Below, one piece after another: positions 1-10,500 of a stretch of DNA of 64,000 bases. The notes beneath the pieces are model-generated. The model saw nothing but the letters and a program-made list of their open reading frames with translations, was not told the origin of the DNA and made no database searches. The position numbers and the translations under genes are program-made. This DNA comes from Myxococcales bacterium. Lineage in GTDB: Bacteria > Myxococcota_A > Polyangia > Polyangiales > Houyiibacteriaceae. The stretch spans positions 62,001 through 126,000 of the forward strand of contig JAOTYL010000007.1 in the NCBI GenBank assembly GCA_029861865.1. Reading direction: 5' to 3'. Positions within the stretch are counted from its first letter, which is position 1; the number at the start of each line of letters is the position of its first letter.

Positions 1-1
1 G

Positions 2-592
2 ATCGCGCATTGCTTGATCGGCACGGCTCGAGTTCCGGTGACCGATGTCCGAAGAGTCTATTCTCACCCCGTCGCCCTCGCGCAGTGCCGTGCGTTTCTC
101 GAAACGCTCGAGGACTGTCACGTCGAGGCTTTCGTCGACACCGCGATGGCAGTCGAGAAGGTCAAGGCCGACGCGGATCCATCGCAGGCCGCGATCGCCA
201 GCGAGCAGGCGGCGGCCCTTCACGGTCTTCCAATCCTGCGTCGGGACATTGCCGACCACCCCGAAAACTACACGCGGATGGTGATCGTCGCGTCTGAGCC
301 CGCGCACTTCGGGCCAGACGTCTCTTGCAAGACCTCGCTGGTATTCTCGACCATCCACGAGCAGGGTGCGCTCGCCCGCTGCATCTCGATCTTCGCCGAC
401 AGGGGCTTGAACCTGACCAAGATCGAATCCCGCCCCAAACCCGACACTCCGTTCGAGTACATCTTCTACATGGACTTCGAGGGAAACGTCGACGCCAGCA
501 CGACACGAGAAGCGCTCGCGGAGCTTCGCACCGTGACTACCTTCCTCACGGTGCTTGGATCGTATCCGAGCCGAAAAGCTGGCATTAGCTAG
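2..592 (+). CDS. pheA: Prephenate dehydratase, C-terminal part (5' end outside window)
   Basis: Converts prephenate to phenylpyruvate in phenylalanine synthesis; cytosolic. The reading frame is open to the left edge of the window, so the start is missing. The visible part begins inside the catalytic dehydratase domain, with the conserved VYSHPVALAQC segment. It ends with an ACT regulatory domain (roughly the last 90 residues) containing the ESRP motif, which in this family takes part in phenylalanine feedback binding. An internal TTG at position 14 is very unlikely to be the start, because the residues before it also fit the family. The gene converges on the next one and overlaps its 3' end by 8 bases. 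A chorismate mutase domain may precede this part, but that cannot be judged here. Confidence 0.93.
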   Translation: MAHCLIGTARVPVTDVRRVYSHPVALAQCRAFLETLEDCHVEAFVDTAMAVEKVKADADPSQAAIASEQAAALHGLPILRRDIADHPENYTRMVIVASEPAHFGPDVSCKTSLVFSTIHEQGALARCISIFADRGLNLTKIESRPKPDTPFEYIFYMDFEGNVDASTTREALAELRTVTTFLTVLGSYPSRKAGIS

Positions 593-2909
593 CAACCGCT
601 TCGGCAACGTGAGCGAGCCGTTCGGCGTCGCCTTCGAGCCCCGCAGCAAGACAGCTCGTCGAGATCATCTTGAGCGAGGCAACCTCTCCGAGGCCATCTC
701 CGTGAGAGCGGGCTTCAGCCAGTGCTTCTAGGGCGTCGAGCATCGCGTCGCGCGCGCGGCCCTGTGCCAGGTGCAGGCACGCGGACGCAATCCCAAGGCG
801 GATGGTGGCCGTGGCGTTTTGGTCGGCGCTCTTTCTTGCGAGCTCGAGCGCATGGCGTGCCGCCGAAACATCCCCCCGGGTCACGAACGAAAATACTTGA
901 AGACAGTGGGTTGCGAACAGATCCGCGCCAGCTGCAATAGACGCGTCGACCAGGGCGTCGAAGGCTTCGTGATCTTGCTGTTTGAGGGCGCGAATCACCT
1001 CCTGGGCCGGGTTTTCGAGCTCGGCCTCGGGCACCGGCATCGTTGGGCGCTCGTCGTCCTCTTCCTCATGCGGTGGGCGAGATGGAAGTCGGACCGAGCG
1101 ACTGATCTCAGAGGCGGCCGATCGGGTCTCTTTGTCGGGCTGGTACTGAACGGCGGCGGCGGCCAGACGTACCGCGGTTCCTGTGTATCCCTGATCGGCG
1201 GCCAGCGAGCCTGCCTCCAGAATTGCATGCGCACCACGTTCGAGGTCGCCCCCCTCACACAGATACGCCCCTACCGTGGCGGCCATCGAAGGACCGACCA
1301 GAGGCTCCGATTCGTGCAGCGCCTGCGCGACGAACCGATACACCTCGGTCCGGCGGGCGGGTGGCATTCGCTGCACGACAGCCCTACGGAGAAGCTCCGA
1401 ACTGGGCTTGGCCCGCCCGTTCAGCAGGCCATCGTTGATGAGTGCATTGAGCGCACGGCCTCGCGTTCCCTTTGGCACGCCATCGAGCGCAACTGCAGCG
1501 TCGACCACCCGTTGCGACGATGCGGGAAGAGCAGCGCAGGCGATTTCGAGATACCGCATCGATGACGCGTCGAGAGTCGCGAAACGTTCTTCGAGTAGGG
1601 CTCGCGGGCCCAAGTACTGGCGCTGTTCCTGCGCGTCTTCACGCCATCGGAAACGGTTGGTGTCATACACGACGTCTCCGGTGGCCACCATGGTTCGGAC
1701 GGCTTCCGTCAAGCCGAGGACGGTGGTACCTCCCATGACGACGGCCTGTTTTGCGATCTCCGAATCTGTCTCGGGGCCGAGAATGGCTGCCGCAACCAGC
1801 AGTGCTTCATTCGGCTCGAGCTCGGAAAGCGAAATCTGCAACGCCGGCCGCACCATCTTGAAAGCGGCTGGGATCTTCGATTCGATCGTTCGGACGCAAA
1901 GCAGCGCAGCGACTGTCTCGTCTTCGAGCGCCGCACCGAGGACCGAAAGCGTGGCGGGATCCGTTGCCAATACCCGGTCGATGTAGATCCACGGAAGCCC
2001 TCGGTCGGTCTTGAGAGCCCGCAGGGTGACCTTCATCGCATGAACTGCGGCGTCGCGCGTCGGGGGAGTTGCACACGCGATCGCCTTCAGCGCATCCGCG
2101 ACCCCAGGCTCGCTCGCTTTCAGAGCGCGCCGAGTCGGCTCGAGCGCACGCCACGACTTCAAGAGCGCCAGCCGAAGCCCGCCAAGAGGCTCGAGACCCC
2201 CGGGCACTGAGCCGATCTCCAGGAAGGCGGGTGGCTGCAGCTCGTCGCGGAAGGCGAAGATCGCAGCTCGCGCCCCAACTCCGAGCGCGCCGTCCAGATA
2301 CAGAGCGCACGTTCGCGATCCGGCAGCAGCCTTCTTGAGCGGCTCGAACGCATGTCGGACGCTGGCAGGTACCGGTGCGGGGTTCAACAAAGAGACCGCT
2401 TGGCGACACTGCTCGACGAGTGGCCTAGTCCGGTCGATCGCCTCGCCACGAAGCGTGAACGAGGTCGTGCTCACGCTGCGACCGAACAAATAGGTCCTTG
2501 ACGCAGCCTCGCGCGACTCGATGTCGAGCACCACCTCGCCTGCGCGCGCTTGGTTCGCGAGCAGCTGTGCGCGATCGATTGCGCTTCCGGTGTTGGTGAG
2601 TTGGCCTGCGTCGTCTTGGGCACGCTGCACGTCGCCTGTCGCGATTCCAAACGCGATAGGAAGCCCACCCGCAGGAACCGGTTGCGCGTCAGCCTCAGCC
2701 AAAAGCCTGAGCGCGAGATTGATCGCGGTTCGTAGCTCGTGAAGGGTGAAGCTCGAAACGACGGTCCCCGCGAGTGAGGAGATCACCTCACCGCCCGCGT
2801 CTTGGACCTCGTTGGTGACGTAGCGGGCCCACTGTCCGGCGGCAGCTGTGGTCTCCTCCTCCTCGAACGCGGGGGGCAAAATCCTATGCCAAAGGACGAA
2901 GCTTTCCAT
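585..2909 (-). CDS. Degenerate nucleotidyl-cyclase/TPR signalling protein
   Basis: Large protein of about 774 residues. I chose the ATG at 2909 because the open frame further upstream runs into the divergent epimerase promoter and start; a GTG five codons earlier is also possible. The N-terminal 160 residues resemble the second half of a class III nucleotidyl cyclase domain: an FGIATGDV stretch, then a segment like the 'G..VN.A.RL...A..GEI' block. The metal-binding aspartates of active cyclases are not evident. The middle resembles the ATPase/helical region of STAND-type regulators, but I see no clear Walker A motif. The C-terminal 250 residues are alanine/leucine-rich TPR-like helices after an acidic EEEDDE linker. 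Function is unknown; a regulatory scaffold is the best guess. It is divergent from the epimerase gene. Confidence 0.7.
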   Translation of the reverse strand: MESFVLWHRILPPAFEEEETTAAAGQWARYVTNEVQDAGGEVISSLAGTVVSSFTLHELRTAINLALRLLAEADAQPVPAGGLPIAFGIATGDVQRAQDDAGQLTNTGSAIDRAQLLANQARAGEVVLDIESREAASRTYLFGRSVSTTSFTLRGEAIDRTRPLVEQCRQAVSLLNPAPVPASVRHAFEPLKKAAAGSRTCALYLDGALGVGARAAIFAFRDELQPPAFLEIGSVPGGLEPLGGLRLALLKSWRALEPTRRALKASEPGVADALKAIACATPPTRDAAVHAMKVTLRALKTDRGLPWIYIDRVLATDPATLSVLGAALEDETVAALLCVRTIESKIPAAFKMVRPALQISLSELEPNEALLVAAAILGPETDSEIAKQAVVMGGTTVLGLTEAVRTMVATGDVVYDTNRFRWREDAQEQRQYLGPRALLEERFATLDASSMRYLEIACAALPASSQRVVDAAVALDGVPKGTRGRALNALINDGLLNGRAKPSSELLRRAVVQRMPPARRTEVYRFVAQALHESEPLVGPSMAATVGAYLCEGGDLERGAHAILEAGSLAADQGYTGTAVRLAAAAVQYQPDKETRSAASEISRSVRLPSRPPHEEEDDERPTMPVPEAELENPAQEVIRALKQQDHEAFDALVDASIAAGADLFATHCLQVFSFVTRGDVSAARHALELARKSADQNATATIRLGIASACLHLAQGRARDAMLDALEALAEARSHGDGLGEVASLKMISTSCLAAGLEGDAERLAHVAEAVAS

Positions 2910-3015
2910 GATTACGTCAGACACTGTCAAGATCTCACGCGCTACGCTCCATGTAAAGCTAACAGGGCTTTCTCGACGCAGGGGCACCGGTTGTGCTAGC
3001 TGAGAGTCGGGGAAG

Positions 3016-3981
3016 ATGTTGCAAGGGGCACACGTTCTGATCACCGGGGGCGCCGGTTTCATAGGCACTGCGCTCGCGGCACGACTTGCCGAACACAACC
3101 ACATTCGCGTGTTGGACATCTTGCGTAGAAACGCGCTTTCGAAGGCGGGGCTCGACCATCATCCGAACGTCGAGCTGATCGTTGGCGATGTTCGCGACAT
3201 GACGGCCGTGCGCCGCGCGGTCACCGGGTGCGATTACGTCGTTCACATGGCATCGATAGCCGGAGTCGACACGGTATTGAAGAACCCGGTGATGACGATG
3301 GAGATCTCCCTCGAGGGAACGATGAACGTGCTCCGCGCCGCCAACGACTGCAGCGGAATAAAGCGTGTCATCGATTTTTCGACTAGTGAGGTGTTCGGGA
3401 CTTACGCGTTTCGGGTTCGCGAAGCCGATGTCACGAGCCTCGGCGCCGTAGGGGAGGCCCGGTGGACGTACGCGGTCAGTAAGCTCGCCACGGAGCACTT
3501 GGCACACAACTACTTCAAGCAGTTCTCGCTCCCGACCGTGTCGATTCGACCCTTCAACATCTACGGACCCGGACAGGTGGGGGAGGGCGCAGTCCATGCC
3601 TTTGTCGTCCGGGCACTGCAGGGTGAGAAAATTCAGATTCACAACGAGGGCGACCAGATTCGTTCGTGGTGCTACATCGACGACATCGTCGATGCGATCA
3701 TTCTGGCCCTCACGCGCGAACAGGCGGTTGGAGAGAGCTTCAACATCGGAAATCCGCGCAGCACGGTGACAATTTATCAGCTTGCCCAGCTCATACTGCG
3801 TCTCACCGAGAGCAAATCGACCATCGAATTCATCGATTGGGATTTTCCGGACGTGGAGTTGCGCATCCCCGACGTCAAGAAGGCCGAGGAGTTGCTCGGC
3901 TTCCGCGCACAGATCGAGCTAGAGCCGGGGCTGCTGGACACGATCGATTGGTACCGGCGCAAGCTCAACGGTGAGGTGTGA
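3016..3981 (+). CDS. NAD-dependent nucleotide-sugar epimerase/dehydratase
   Basis: Extended short-chain dehydrogenase, 321 residues, of the UDP-glucose 4-epimerase/dTDP-glucose dehydratase type. It opens with the Rossmann glycine motif TGGAGFIG near residue 10. A conserved GDVRD follows, and the catalytic YAVSK lies near residue 155, preceded by the STSEVFG serine segment. SIRPFNIYGPGQ is the usual substrate-binding stretch. The ATG at 3016 has a GGGGAAG ribosome-binding site just before it. The exact sugar substrate cannot be read from the sequence. Its stop overlaps the start of the following TPR gene by 11 bases, so the two are probably co-translated. A role in surface polysaccharide synthesis is an inference. 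Confidence 0.88.
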   Translation: MLQGAHVLITGGAGFIGTALAARLAEHNHIRVLDILRRNALSKAGLDHHPNVELIVGDVRDMTAVRRAVTGCDYVVHMASIAGVDTVLKNPVMTMEISLEGTMNVLRAANDCSGIKRVIDFSTSEVFGTYAFRVREADVTSLGAVGEARWTYAVSKLATEHLAHNYFKQFSLPTVSIRPFNIYGPGQVGEGAVHAFVVRALQGEKIQIHNEGDQIRSWCYIDDIVDAIILALTREQAVGESFNIGNPRSTVTIYQLAQLILRLTESKSTIEFIDWDFPDVELRIPDVKKAEELLGFRAQIELEPGLLDTIDWYRRKLNGEV

Positions 3982-5089
3982 GTTGAACGACGACGGTCGG
4001 CAGGTTTTTGATCTATCGGCTGCGCGGCCCGACGGTTGGCTTGATGAAGTCATGAAGCAGTCGAAGGACTTCGAGGCCGCCTCGGAGTTGATCGGTCGGC
4101 ACACTCTCGGGCTCGCGCTCGTTGCCGGCGTCAGAATCGTCAGCCTCACGCCCGATTCACAGGTGACCGATCTCACGACGGTGGAGTTCGCGATGGGTCC
4201 CGGAGAAGTGATTCGACAGGCTACGCTGTCCGAGTTTCGGCAGGTGGTGGGTGGTGCATTGCTATCGCCTCTGCAGGCTCGAGCGCTCCCCGAGTCGCCC
4301 GGCATCGAAGCGCTGCAAGCCTACATCGGTGGTCGGTACCTCCTCGAAGCGGCGCTTTTCGATGTCCAGCCGCTCGAGCTTCGCGTCGAGATGGATCTCG
4401 CCGAGATCGCGCTCAAGTTCAACGACCTTCAGCATGTGTTGGCCCTCGAAGATTTTCGGGACGTGATCGACGAACGCGTCCGCACCGAGCTCGGGATGGG
4501 AAGCCCGAGCGGCGAAATGGCCATCGACCTGGCGATCGTAGAACGGGCGCAGGAAGCCAACGCGGACGGCAATTTCGGGGCCACCATCGCCATGCTGAGC
4601 CCATGGTTGACGCCGATCTCGATGTTGCTTCGGACCGGCGAAGCGGGAGAGCTCGCCGAAGAGGTTCACGGCAAACTTTCGACGAGCCTCGATTTGCTAG
4701 GGTCGGCTTATGCGGGGCTCGGTGAATACGAGGCGGCGAACGAAGTCCTTCGCTTGGGAATTCAGTGGGCCGGAGACTCGACCAAGGCCGCGGACCTGTA
4801 CCTCGCGCTCGGCAGGGCGTCCGTGTCCGCTGCCAAGCACGGCGAAGCGATCGGGCTGCTGCGGCGGGCGATCACGCTCGGCGCGAATGAAGCAGAGGTG
4901 TTCCCACTTCTCGCCCAATCCCTGACTGCCCGCGATCAAAACCTAGCAGCGAAGGTATGTATCGACCGCGCGCGCACGGCGGGGGCCTCCGCGGCTGTCT
5001 TGAGGGCGGCAGATGACGAGCTACGTGCCCGCTTGGGGCAGGCCTGGTCTCGCTTCGAGGCATGGATGGACAGAGGCGCTTCCGACTAG
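3971..5089 (+). CDS. TPR-repeat protein of unknown function
   Basis: Predicted 372-residue soluble protein starting with GTG at 3971, inside the end of the epimerase gene; a TTG at 3983 is an alternative. The N-terminal half has no family I recognise. It includes a stretch that looks like a PilZ- or DUF4388-sized alpha/beta region, but I cannot assign it. The C-terminal half (about residues 190-370) is made of tetratricopeptide helices with the usual alanine/glycine/leucine spacing, such as LGSAYAGLGEYEAANEVL and YLALGRASVSAAKHGEAI. No signal peptide or membrane segment is visible. TPR arrays mediate protein-protein contacts; the partner is unknown. Confidence 0.75.
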   Translation: MRCELNDDGRQVFDLSAARPDGWLDEVMKQSKDFEAASELIGRHTLGLALVAGVRIVSLTPDSQVTDLTTVEFAMGPGEVIRQATLSEFRQVVGGALLSPLQARALPESPGIEALQAYIGGRYLLEAALFDVQPLELRVEMDLAEIALKFNDLQHVLALEDFRDVIDERVRTELGMGSPSGEMAIDLAIVERAQEANADGNFGATIAMLSPWLTPISMLLRTGEAGELAEEVHGKLSTSLDLLGSAYAGLGEYEAANEVLRLGIQWAGDSTKAADLYLALGRASVSAAKHGEAIGLLRRAITLGANEAEVFPLLAQSLTARDQNLAAKVCIDRARTAGASAAVLRAADDELRARLGQAWSRFEAWMDRGASD

Positions 5090-5104
5090 GTGAGCTGCAG
5101 AACA

Positions 5105-5129
5105 CACCGTTTTTCCGAGTAAACCGGTG
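5105..5129 (+). terminator. Possible weak terminator hairpin
   Basis: CACCGTTT and AAACCGGTG can pair with one bulged base across an 8-base loop, followed by a modestly T-rich stretch. It lies 15 bases after the TPR gene stop and before glpK. Weak: there is no clean U tract. Confidence 0.25.
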
Positions 5130-5169
5130 CTTTACTTTGGCGCTTTAGCTTCGTACCGTACCCGTTCGG

Positions 5170-6669
5170 ATGTCGGGCTTTCTTTTGTCGATCGATCAGG
5201 GAACCACGGGTTCCACCGCCTTGGTTTTGTCTCTCGAGGGGCGGATTCTCGCGAGGGCGACCCAAGAGTTTCCGCAGCATTTTCCGAGGCCGGGATGGGT
5301 CGAGCACGACCTAGACGAAATCTGGAAGAGCATCTGCGGTTCGATCGTTCAGGCGCTGCGGCAAGCCGGCGTCGAGTCGTCGGACTGCGCCGGCATCGGC
5401 ATCACCAACCAGCGAGAAACGACCGTGTTGTGGGACCGGGAGTCCGGCGAGGCCGTCCATCGCGCGATCGTTTGGCAGGACCGCCGAACCGCAGACCGCT
5501 GTCGCGAGCTTAAGAGTGCCGGCAAGGAAAAACTGTTCCGCGAACGGACAGGTCTGGTTTTGGACCCCTACCTCTCAGGCACCAAGCTGGAATGGTTGCT
5601 CCAGAACGTCGATGGTCTGCAGGGACGCGCCGAAGCCGGGAGACTGGCATTTGGCACGATCGATTCGTGGCTCGTCTATAGGCTGTCGGGCGGCAAGGTG
5701 CACGTCACCGATGCGAGCAACGCGTCACGGACCTTGCTCTACGACATTGGAAAAGAGCGCTGGGACGAGGAGCTCTGCGCCGAGCTGCACGTGCCGATGG
5801 CGCTTCTACCAGACGTGCGAAGCTGCTCGGAAGTCTACGCGCACACGTCGGGCGTGCCCGGGCTCGTCGACGGGATCCCAATCGCCGGGATGGCGGGCGA
5901 CCAGCAGGCCGCGCTCTTCGGACAGACTTGCTTCGACGTCGGTGATGCGAAATGCACCTATGGCACCGGCGCATTCCTCCTTATGAATACCGGGACGAAC
6001 TTCGTGCATTCCAAGCACGGGCTGCTCACCACCATTGCATGGCGCATCGGCGATCAAACCGTCTACGCCCTCGAGGGTAGCGCCTTCATCGCCGGCGCAG
6101 CGGTTCAATGGTTGCGCGACGGTTTGGGGCTGATTTCCTCTTCTGAAGAGGTCGAATCCCTCGCAAAGCAAGTGGATTCCACGGGTGATGTGGTCTTCGT
6201 CCCGGCGCTGGCCGGGCTGGGGGCCCCGCATTGGGATCCCCGTGCGCGGGGCCTCATTTACGGGCTGACACGGGATTCGACCGCCGCTCATCTCGCGCGC
6301 GCAACTCTCGAGGGCATGGCGTTCCAAGTTGTCGACCTGGTCGACGCAATGCATGCGGATGCGAATCGTCCTATAAAACGTTTGAGGGTCGATGGTGGTG
6401 CGGCCCTCAATGACTTACTGATGCAATTTCAAGCTGACATGCTCGGAGTGACGATCGATCGCCCTGAGTCTGTCGAGACCACTGCACTTGGAGCTGCTTA
6501 CTTAGCTGGGATGGCCGTCGGTGTGTTCGACGGCCTACAGTCTATCGTAGATGCTTACCGTATCGAACGTAGCTTTGAGCCCAAGATGACCTCGGACGAA
6601 CGAGTTGGGCATCTCGGGCGATGGCGCGACGCGGTACGGCGAGCGCGAAGTGATATGGGGATAACATGA
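5170..6669 (+). CDS. glpK: Glycerol kinase
   Basis: Phosphorylates glycerol with ATP to sn-glycerol 3-phosphate in the cytosol. The 499-residue length is typical of the FGGY carbohydrate kinase family. The N-terminal phosphate-binding loop [11 protein letters not shown] is at residues 5-15. The substrate segment [11 protein letters not shown] follows near residue 80, and the C-terminal ATP-binding part contains [16 protein letters not shown] and [12 protein letters not shown]. No glpF or glpD lies next to it; the downstream neighbour is a UPF0158 gene whose ATG overlaps this stop codon (ATGA), so the two are likely co-translated. Confidence 0.96.
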   Translation: MSGFLLSIDQGTTGSTALVLSLEGRILARATQEFPQHFPRPGWVEHDLDEIWKSICGSIVQALRQAGVESSDCAGIGITNQRETTVLWDRESGEAVHRAIVWQDRRTADRCRELKSAGKEKLFRERTGLVLDPYLSGTKLEWLLQNVDGLQGRAEAGRLAFGTIDSWLVYRLSGGKVHVTDASNASRTLLYDIGKERWDEELCAELHVPMALLPDVRSCSEVYAHTSGVPGLVDGIPIAGMAGDQQAALFGQTCFDVGDAKCTYGTGAFLLMNTGTNFVHSKHGLLTTIAWRIGDQTVYALEGSAFIAGAAVQWLRDGLGLISSSEEVESLAKQVDSTGDVVFVPALAGLGAPHWDPRARGLIYGLTRDSTAAHLARATLEGMAFQVVDLVDAMHADANRPIKRLRVDGGAALNDLLMQFQADMLGVTIDRPESVETTALGAAYLAGMAVGVFDGLQSIVDAYRIERSFEPKMTSDERVGHLGRWRDAVRRARSDMGIT

Positions 6670-7418
6670 ACGAGAATGATCTGGATGTCGGGCAAGAGAA
6701 ACACGAGAAAGAACAACTAGAAGTACCGGTAGCTTGGGAGGCTTTAGAAGACGCATTTGAGAACAATGCACCGGAGGTGCACAGCTACCTGCATTTCGAT
6801 ACGGGCGAGGTGATTCGTATCGTCGATGGCGTCGCGGACCCAGCGATGCATGCGCGCATCTTGAACGACAGTCGCTATCTACGGATCGACCCCGTCTCGT
6901 CGCGAGAGCAATACCGGTGGATGGAGCGATTCATCGCGACTGTCGAAGACGAGGAGCTCAGGCGGCGTCTGAACGTCGCGATCGACGGAAAGGGCGCGTT
7001 TCGGCGCTTCAAAGACGCCTTGATGAGCCATCCGGTCGACCGGGAGCGTTGGTTCGTTTTTCGCTCCGAGCGACTTCGCTCTTGCATGGATTCTTGGCTG
7101 ACCGCCCATGGGATTCAATCAGTGGAACGGCCCAAGTGGCACGTCCCGACCGTCGAGGAGGTGGTTCATACAGAGGTTGAGGCTATGCCAGAACCACGCC
7201 CGCCACGGCGGAGCTCCGAGGTGACGACCACTCCCGACGCCAGTCGAAGGCGCGTCCACGACCTGGTCGACGCAGTTGCCCCGCGAGACCTCGAGACGGC
7301 CCGCACCTTCCTCGAGTTCCTCACGGAGCGACGTTCGAACCCAAGCGCCCGACCCAGCGCTCCCCCAGAACAAGCGCCAGAACCACCCCCTGAAGCTGCA
7401 GACACCGGGTCCAACTGA
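6666..7418 (+). CDS. UPF0158 family protein
   Basis: 250-residue protein. The first 160 residues match the UPF0158 family pattern: a [12 protein letters not shown] strand near residue 40, an [12 protein letters not shown] segment, then [13 protein letters not shown] followed by a tryptophan-rich stretch. The family has no established function. The C-terminal third is proline- and glutamate-rich and looks unstructured, apart from a short helix near residues 195-220. Translation is coupled to glpK by a 4-base ATGA overlap. No catalytic motif is apparent. Confidence 0.8.
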   Translation: MNENDLDVGQEKHEKEQLEVPVAWEALEDAFENNAPEVHSYLHFDTGEVIRIVDGVADPAMHARILNDSRYLRIDPVSSREQYRWMERFIATVEDEELRRRLNVAIDGKGAFRRFKDALMSHPVDRERWFVFRSERLRSCMDSWLTAHGIQSVERPKWHVPTVEEVVHTEVEAMPEPRPPRRSSEVTTTPDASRRRVHDLVDAVAPRDLETARTFLEFLTERRSNPSARPSAPPEQAPEPPPEAADTGSN

Positions 7419-7445
7419 GCGGAGCCCTAGGCCGGCGCTTGTCCC

Positions 7446-7472
7446 GTGACCCCAATATATAGTGGGGGTCAC
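7446..7472. repeat. 8-bp inverted repeat upstream of smc
   Basis: GTGACCCC and GGGGTCAC form perfect 8-bp arms around an AT-rich 11-base centre (AATATATAGTG). It sits 28 bases after the UPF0158 stop and 89 bases before the smc start. No T run follows, so an operator is as plausible as a terminator. Confidence 0.5.
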
Positions 7473-7560
7473 GCACTGACAGGCGCTTCTGGTCGCGCAA
7501 ATCGTTGCATTGTCTTATGTTCAGTGATAGCCACGTGCAACTACTCCTTCCGGGGGCGAC

Positions 7561-10500
7561 GTGAAGATCAAGAAGCTCGAAATCGCCGGCTTCAAATCCT
7601 TCGTGGACCAGACGATGGTCCACTTCGACCATGATATCACCTGCGTGGTGGGGCCCAATGGGTGTGGGAAGTCCAATATCGTGGACGCCATCAAATGGGC
7701 GATGGGCGAGCAATCCCCCTCACGCCTGCGCGGTAAGCACATGGAGGACGTGATCTTCAGCGGTGCGGAGGGCCGAGGGCCGCACGGCTTCGCCGAGGTG
7801 ACGATCACGTTCGACAACACCGACGGACTCGCGCCGCCCGAATATCGGGACTACGCGGAAATTCAAGTCTCGCGGCGGCTGGATCGTCAAGGACACAGCG
7901 ACTACCTGATCAACAAGACCCCGGTTCGCCTTCTCGACATCACCAACCTCTTCCTCGGGACCGGGGTGGGCAAGCGGGCGTATTCGATCATCGAGCAGGG
8001 ACGCATCGGGTTCATCGTCACCTCCAAGCCCGAAGACCGCCGCACGATGATCGAAGAGGCGGCGGGCATCAGCAGGTTCAGGCTGAGCAAACGCGCCGCA
8101 GAGCGCAAGATGGATCAGACGCGCCAGAACCTCTTGCGCGTCACCGACATCATAGGCGAGCTCGAGCGCAGCTTGGCCTCCCTCAAGCGTCAAGCGCAGA
8201 AGGCCGAGCGCTACAAGCGATACAAAATAGAAATGCGCGATCTGGATCTCTGGGTTTCGTCGCATCGGTTCCTTGAGCTCCGCGGGCAGATCACCGCAGT
8301 GACGACAGCGTTGTCCAAGGCCAGCGAGGACGTGCAAGCGACTCGGCGTGCGCTAGTGGCTCAAGAGGCATCGGTCGAAGCAGAACGCGTGTCGCTGCAA
8401 CAAATGGGGTCCAACGTCGAGCGTGGGCAGGGCAGAGCCTACGAGCTCGACAACTTGGTCCGCCAACTGGAAGGCCTCATCCTGCAGCAGCAGGATCGAC
8501 AAGCTGCGCTGGTGGACCGGGAAGAGCTTGCAGTCCGGGAGCTCCGCAAAATCGAGGAACAAAGAGAACGCTTGCATCAAGAGAGTGCGACGATACGGCT
8601 TTCGCTCGGTGAGCTGGAGTCTTTGGAGTCCGAGGCCGAGGAGCTCCTTGCCGAGGTCCAAGCCGAGCTCGAATCGCGCAAAAACGCCGCAAAAGAGGCC
8701 GAATCAGCCCTCGAAAAAGCGAGGGCTCAGCTGGCCGAAGGTCGAGCGCGAGCGGCCCGCGCCGAGGCATTGCTGGGTGGTTTTGGCGCGCGCCGTGACG
8801 AGATCCGAGCGCGAAACGAACGGGTCCGAGATGAAGCACAAGCGTTAACCATGCGCGAGGTCGAGTTCGCGCAGCAGCGCGGTGAGCTCGATGCGCGGAT
8901 GGTGGGGTTACGTAGCGGCAAAGTCGAAACTGCAGAACGCCAAAGGGAAATCGAAGGCCATTTGTCGTCCAGCAAGGAAGCGCTCCATGCAGCCGACTCG
9001 GAAGTCGACAGTTTGCGCGAACAGCTCGCCGTCACGCGCTCTCGACTGCGTTCACTCGACGAGATTCACGAGCGCTTCGAGGGCGTTGGCGCGGGCGCAC
9101 AGGCGGTCATGGCGAATTACGCCGCGGCCGATTCTTCGCGTTCTGGCTTGATTGGCTTGGTCGCTGATCAATTGGAATGCGCGCCCGAGTACACGCGTGC
9201 TTTAGGAGCTGCGCTCGGTGGCGCGCTCGAGTGTTTGCTCGTTCGAGATACCGACGCGGCCTTGTGTGCCGCAGACTACCTCGCACGAGAAGAAAAGGGT
9301 CGCGCAACCTTCCTTCCGCGTGTTCCGAGCGGCCGCGCTCGCGTCGTGCCAGTGTTTCCGGCCGGCGCGGGCGTGGTGGGGCCGCTTTCGAGCTTGGTGC
9401 ACTTCGCCCGCGAAGACGAGGGATGGGTAAGGCACCTCCTGTTCGACACTCTCGTGGTCGAATCCCTCAGCATCGCCGCTCGCCTTCACAAGGAGGGCTT
9501 CGAAGGCAAGCTCGTCACACTCGACGGGCAGGCGCTTCTGGCCGACGGTGCGGTCGTGGGTGGCGCCAACGACGAATCCGCTTCGCACTTGCTTCGAATG
9601 AAGCGTGAGATCCGCGAGCTCAGAGAACTGGCGACGCAGCAGGAAGCGGAGCTCGAGCGAGCGACGTCTGAGCAAGGGCGTCTGCGCGCCATGATCGCCG
9701 AGCGCCGAGCGGGGATCGATGCGGCGCGCACCGAGGCGCACGATGCCGAGTTAGAGATTCTCGGCGCCGAGCGCGACCTCAAGGCAGTCGAGATGGAGCT
9801 CAAAAGGATTGCCGAGCGTCGCAGTCAGCTCGCCAAGACGGAGACCGAGTCCCAGGCCGCGTTGTCCCTGATCGGCACGAATGAAAGCAACGCCAAGCGC
9901 GAGCTGACCCAAGCACGGAGCAGCGGAGCTGACGCCGACGACGCGATCCGAGTCGCCGAGAGCGTGTTGGGCGAGCGGCGCAGAGTCGTCGAAGAGCAAG
10001 CCGAACGCTTCACCGAGGTTAAGGTCCGCGCGACCCAAGCCCACGAGCGGGCCGATCGAGAGCGATCGATCCTCGTTCAGATCGAGCGTTCGATTGCCGA
10101 GCTCGACGTGCGAGAGGACCGCCTGCGGGAAGACGTCGCGGCAGCCCTCCGGGATAAGAGCCAGGCCGCGGGCCGTATTCTCCTTCACCACGGGCGTCTC
10201 GCGGAGACCGCGCATCAGGCATCCGTGGCACGCGATGATCTCTCGAGCCTCCGAGCGCGCTTCGATGAGGCCCAAATGGAGCTCGGGCGCTCCGAAGCGT
10301 CGCTCAAAGAGCTTCGGGGCGCGATCGATGAGCAGTCGACCGAGCTCAACGCGCTCACGCTTCGAGAGCGCGAGCAGATTTTGGCGATGGAGCATTTGGA
10401 GGAGCAGGTTCGCGACAAGTATCGAGTCGAGCTTCACTCCGTGATCGGTGACTACCACGCGCGTCCCGTTCCAGACGCAGAGGTGAGGTCCCGCGCCGAT

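Noticed and set aside
2925-2930. Minus-strand TTGACA upstream of the cyclase-like gene
   Set aside because: It is only 15 bases before the start codon, so a promoter would begin inside the gene.
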